A program made the position numbers and the translations under genes. From an uncultured Duncaniella sp. (GTDB lineage: Bacteria; Bacteroidota; Bacteroidia; Bacteroidales; Muribaculaceae): 64,000 nucleotides of DNA. Below, piece after piece: positions 62,204-64,000 of this stretch; position 1 is the stretch's first letter; every line of letters starts with the position of its first letter. The notes below the pieces were generated by a model that was given only the letters and a program-made list of their open reading frames with translations, had not been told where the DNA came from and did not search any database. The stretch is from positions 319,443 through 383,442 of the forward strand of contig CATWQI010000002.1 of assembly GCA_958352885.1 (NCBI GenBank), read 5' to 3'.

Positions 62204-63334
62204 TCAAAGTAGCTTCTTTAATTCTTCAACGTCAGGCAATGCCTCGCGCAATTTTTCCGGCATATCCTCACTGAGACGATATGTTGCTACCCCCATAGGC
62301 TTAGCATAATCCTGAATAACGTACTCCACGAAGTCTTTATTGGCGTTCTTGCACAACACTATGCCGATTGAGGGATTCTCATGAGACTTTTTCACTTTGT
62401 CATCCAGAATGCGAAGATATGTCATAAGCTGGGCAAGATAACCGGGTTTGAAATCTCCGGTCTTAAGCTCCACAACGACCAGACAGTTCAGTTCTCGATT
62501 GAAAAACAATAGGTCGGGAAAGAAGTCCTCTGAAAATGCTTCCAGATGATATTGGTTGCCGACGAACGCGAAGTCTCGTCCGAAAGTCATTATGAACTTC
62601 TTGATATTGTGGATTATCTCTTTCTCCACGACTCGCTCATCTATATCTGCAAGGTCTCGGATGCCGATTTCTTCGGTGTTGATAAAGTCAAGCAGATATT
62701 CATCCTTAAACATGTTGAGTGCTTTGATCGCATCGCGGCTGTCCTTGATTGTTACGCCAAAGTTTGATGGCATAGCCCCATACTTATAGGCAACATTTTC
62801 CTTTATTTGTGTTTTAAGGAAACGCTTATCCCATTTATTTTCAATTGCCAGACTGATATATTTCCAACGCTTTTCAATATTCTTTTCTTCTGCCAAGATT
62901 ATAATATGGTGGCTGAAACTTAAATTGAGAAATCTTTCCAAATCGTCAGCCGTGGTTGACGATTTAACAGGCAAAAGAGAGTCTGTGTCAATTTCGTCAG
63001 CCACGGCTGACGATTTATGGTTCTTGGCTTCGATAATTGGCGACCATTCCTCATAAAAAATTCTCATGTATTTGAGATTGGTCTGAGAAAAGCCCTTTAG
63101 TCCCGGTAGCTCCTTGCGAAGTCGCTCTGAGATAGTTTTTATGGCTCCAGTTCCCCAGAAGCCCTCACGAGAGTTCGCTGAGATATACCGACCTATACCA
63201 TAGTATAGAGACAGCATTTCCCGGTTGACCAACTTCGCAGCCTGATACTGACTGCGAAGAATCGCTTCTTTTATTGTCTGAACAGCCGCGTTATAATCTG
63301 CTGTATCTTGTCGTATAATTGCTTCCTTTGCCAT
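62204..63334 (-). CDS. DUF1016/YhcG-family PD-(D/E)xK nuclease
   Basis: 376 residues. The N-terminal DUF1016 domain (NREMLSLYYGIGRYISANSR, GFWGTGAIKTISERLRKELP) is followed by the nuclease core: FPDLLFFNRELNCLVVVELK, with the Asp of FPD and the E-x-K of ELKTG. YhcG-type proteins are widespread on mobile elements and are thought to cleave DNA in repair, restriction or transfer; the precise role is unknown. Two 24-bp palindromic repeats (62943 and 62994) insert a duplicated, low-homology segment between the domains (SSAVADEI and SSTTADDL). No partner gene is adjacent. Confidence 0.88.
   Translation of the reverse strand: MAKEAIIRQDTADYNAAVQTIKEAILRSQYQAAKLVNREMLSLYYGIGRYISANSREGFWGTGAIKTISERLRKELPGLKGFSQTNLKYMRIFYEEWSPIIEAKNHKSSAVADEIDTDSLLPVKSSTTADDLERFLNLSFSHHIIILAEEKNIEKRWKYISLAIENKWDKRFLKTQIKENVAYKYGAMPSNFGVTIKDSRDAIKALNMFKDEYLLDFINTEEIGIRDLADIDERVVEKEIIHNIKKFIMTFGRDFAFVGNQYHLEAFSEDFFPDLLFFNRELNCLVVVELKTGDFKPGYLAQLMTYLRILDDKVKKSHENPSIGIVLCKNANKDFVEYVIQDYAKPMGVATYRLSEDMPEKLREALPDVEELKKLL
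62943..63017. repeat. Two 24-bp palindromic units within the DUF1016 gene
   Basis: Unit 1 is 62943-62966 and unit 2 is 62994-63017. Both read TCGTCAGCC(G/A)(T/C)GG(T/C)TGACGATTTA and each is nearly self-complementary. They are 51 bp apart, which keeps the reading frame. Confidence 0.75.
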
Positions 63335-63438
63335 AATACTGCAAATTTACTGATTATTTGTCGGTTGGTCAAATTTCCTTCGGAATCGCGTACCGAGCTA
63401 AGGCTCGACATGCGCTATTTGCCAACTCGCGAATAAGA

Positions 63439-64000
63439 TTATTTGTTGATTGCCGAAATCACAGCCATGATTTGTTCCGGGGTCATACCCTTTAGCAATT
63501 CAATGGCTTGCTCTTCTTTTGTCGCTTCTGATTCCTCTGTCACTGTTACCGAGGATTGTTTTTTGGCGAAGACATTGCGTAGTGTCTCATCGGTCTTGGA
63601 GGTGTCGAAACTACCCATATAACGCTCGGTTGTGGCGAGGTTGCTATGACCGAGGATATTCTTTATCGCAGATGACTCCGCCCCGGACTCCTGCGCTATA
63701 TGAGCGAACGAGTGACGGCTGATGTGCATTGACAGTGGTTTCTCTACCTCTGCTTTCTCTGCAATCTTCTTCAGATATTTATTGATAAGCGCGTTCTTGG
63801 ATGAAATGTCCTGATACATCTTATGGCGCAATTCCGGACGCATTCTGTCTTTGTCGGCTTGCGCCACATATCCGGCATATTCAGCATCATTTGAGAGCAA
63901 TGGAAAAATATAATCCGTGGCCTTTGCATCCTCCCGCTGATAATGGCGCAGGATTTTAATGGCCTGCTCAACGAGAAGAAGGTCGCGCTCTTTATGGTTC
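63439..64000 (-). CDS. Tyrosine recombinase/integrase (N-terminal part outside window)
   Basis: The C-terminal catalytic part is present, about 187 residues; the frame is open to the window edge (HKERDLLLVEQAIKILRHYQ). The H-x-x-R motif is in HISRHSFAHIAQ, the second His in LGHSNLATTERYM, and the nucleophile Tyr is in ERYM. The first catalytic Arg lies beyond the edge. A charged tail ends MTPEQIMAVISAINK. This type integrates Bacteroidales mobile elements, often into tRNA genes; the tRNA-Leu at 44530 is a candidate target, though an attachment repeat cannot be checked here. Confidence 0.9.
   Translation of the reverse strand, partial: NHKERDLLLVEQAIKILRHYQREDAKATDYIFPLLSNDAEYAGYVAQADKDRMRPELRHKMYQDISSKNALINKYLKKIAEKAEVEKPLSMHISRHSFAHIAQESGAESSAIKNILGHSNLATTERYMGSFDTSKTDETLRNVFAKKQSSVTVTEESEATKEEQAIELLKGMTPEQIMAVISAINK

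Noticed and set aside
62010..62309. Plus-strand frame with repeated Ile/Asp/Gly (IGDIIGAMIGVIGAIID)
   Set aside because: The repetition reflects the TGACA/GGTGCCAT array at the DNA level. The end overlaps the DUF1016 gene on the other strand.

Overview
The window comes from a Bacteroidota (Bacteroidales) chromosome, most likely a gut lineage such as Muribaculaceae. The family level is inference. The evidence is a SusC/SusD pair, a GH36 alpha-galactosidase and two secreted GH13 enzymes, a LytS/LytTR two-component pair, DUF4230 genes, DUF3408 and Mob genes of Bacteroidales mobile elements, and repeated promoters of the Bacteroidota type (TTTG or TTG, 19-20 nt, TAnnTTTG) with few Shine-Dalgarno sites.

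Layout. (1) 1-578: sufC, cut by the window edge. (2) 785-5436: two tRNA-Asp genes, each with its own promoter, leader and terminator, enclose about 4 kb of accessory DNA: a tRNA-Phe-like remnant, an MNT/HEPN (MntA-HepT) toxin-antitoxin pair whose toxin is frameshifted, two membrane proteins and the tail of a mobilisation protein. (3) 5668-44000: ordinary chromosome. It holds an esterase, a two-component system, SusC/SusD, two DUF4230 genes, GH13, an AlkD-like protein, a CAT tRNA, GtrA, a TRIC-type channel, nth, pheS, lgt, a ClC transporter, DUF695 and DUF6155 proteins, a DsbD-like reductase, GH36, MATE, a radical-SAM/DUF4130 repair pair, trigger factor, a pullulanase-like GH13, a TPR protein, glnS and an outer-membrane beta-barrel receptor. 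(4) 44530-64000: a mobile/defence island starting at the 3' end of tRNA-Leu(CAG) and reaching a tyrosine integrase at the right edge.

The island carries an AbiH-like gene between two 39-bp direct repeats, a BRO-N/Fic fusion beside a RhuM remnant, and a tightly packed minus-strand operon of six loci (59346 down to 46897). The operon encodes a PLD-SNF2 helicase, an Eco57I-type adenine methylase, a membrane protein, two small proteins of unknown role, and an Avs-like nuclease-STAND NTPase. The Avs-like gene is split into three frames, and both breaks lie exactly in simple sequence repeats (A7 and (AT)6). Behind it come an HTH gene, a DUF3408 gene, an oriT-like hairpin, a frameshifted mob gene, a repeat-rich spacer, a DUF1016 nuclease and the integrase.

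The most notable candidate for an undescribed system is this operon: a methylase plus nuclease/translocase module joined to small unknown proteins and a possibly phase-variable STAND sensor, behind one promoter that overlaps a 13-bp inverted repeat.
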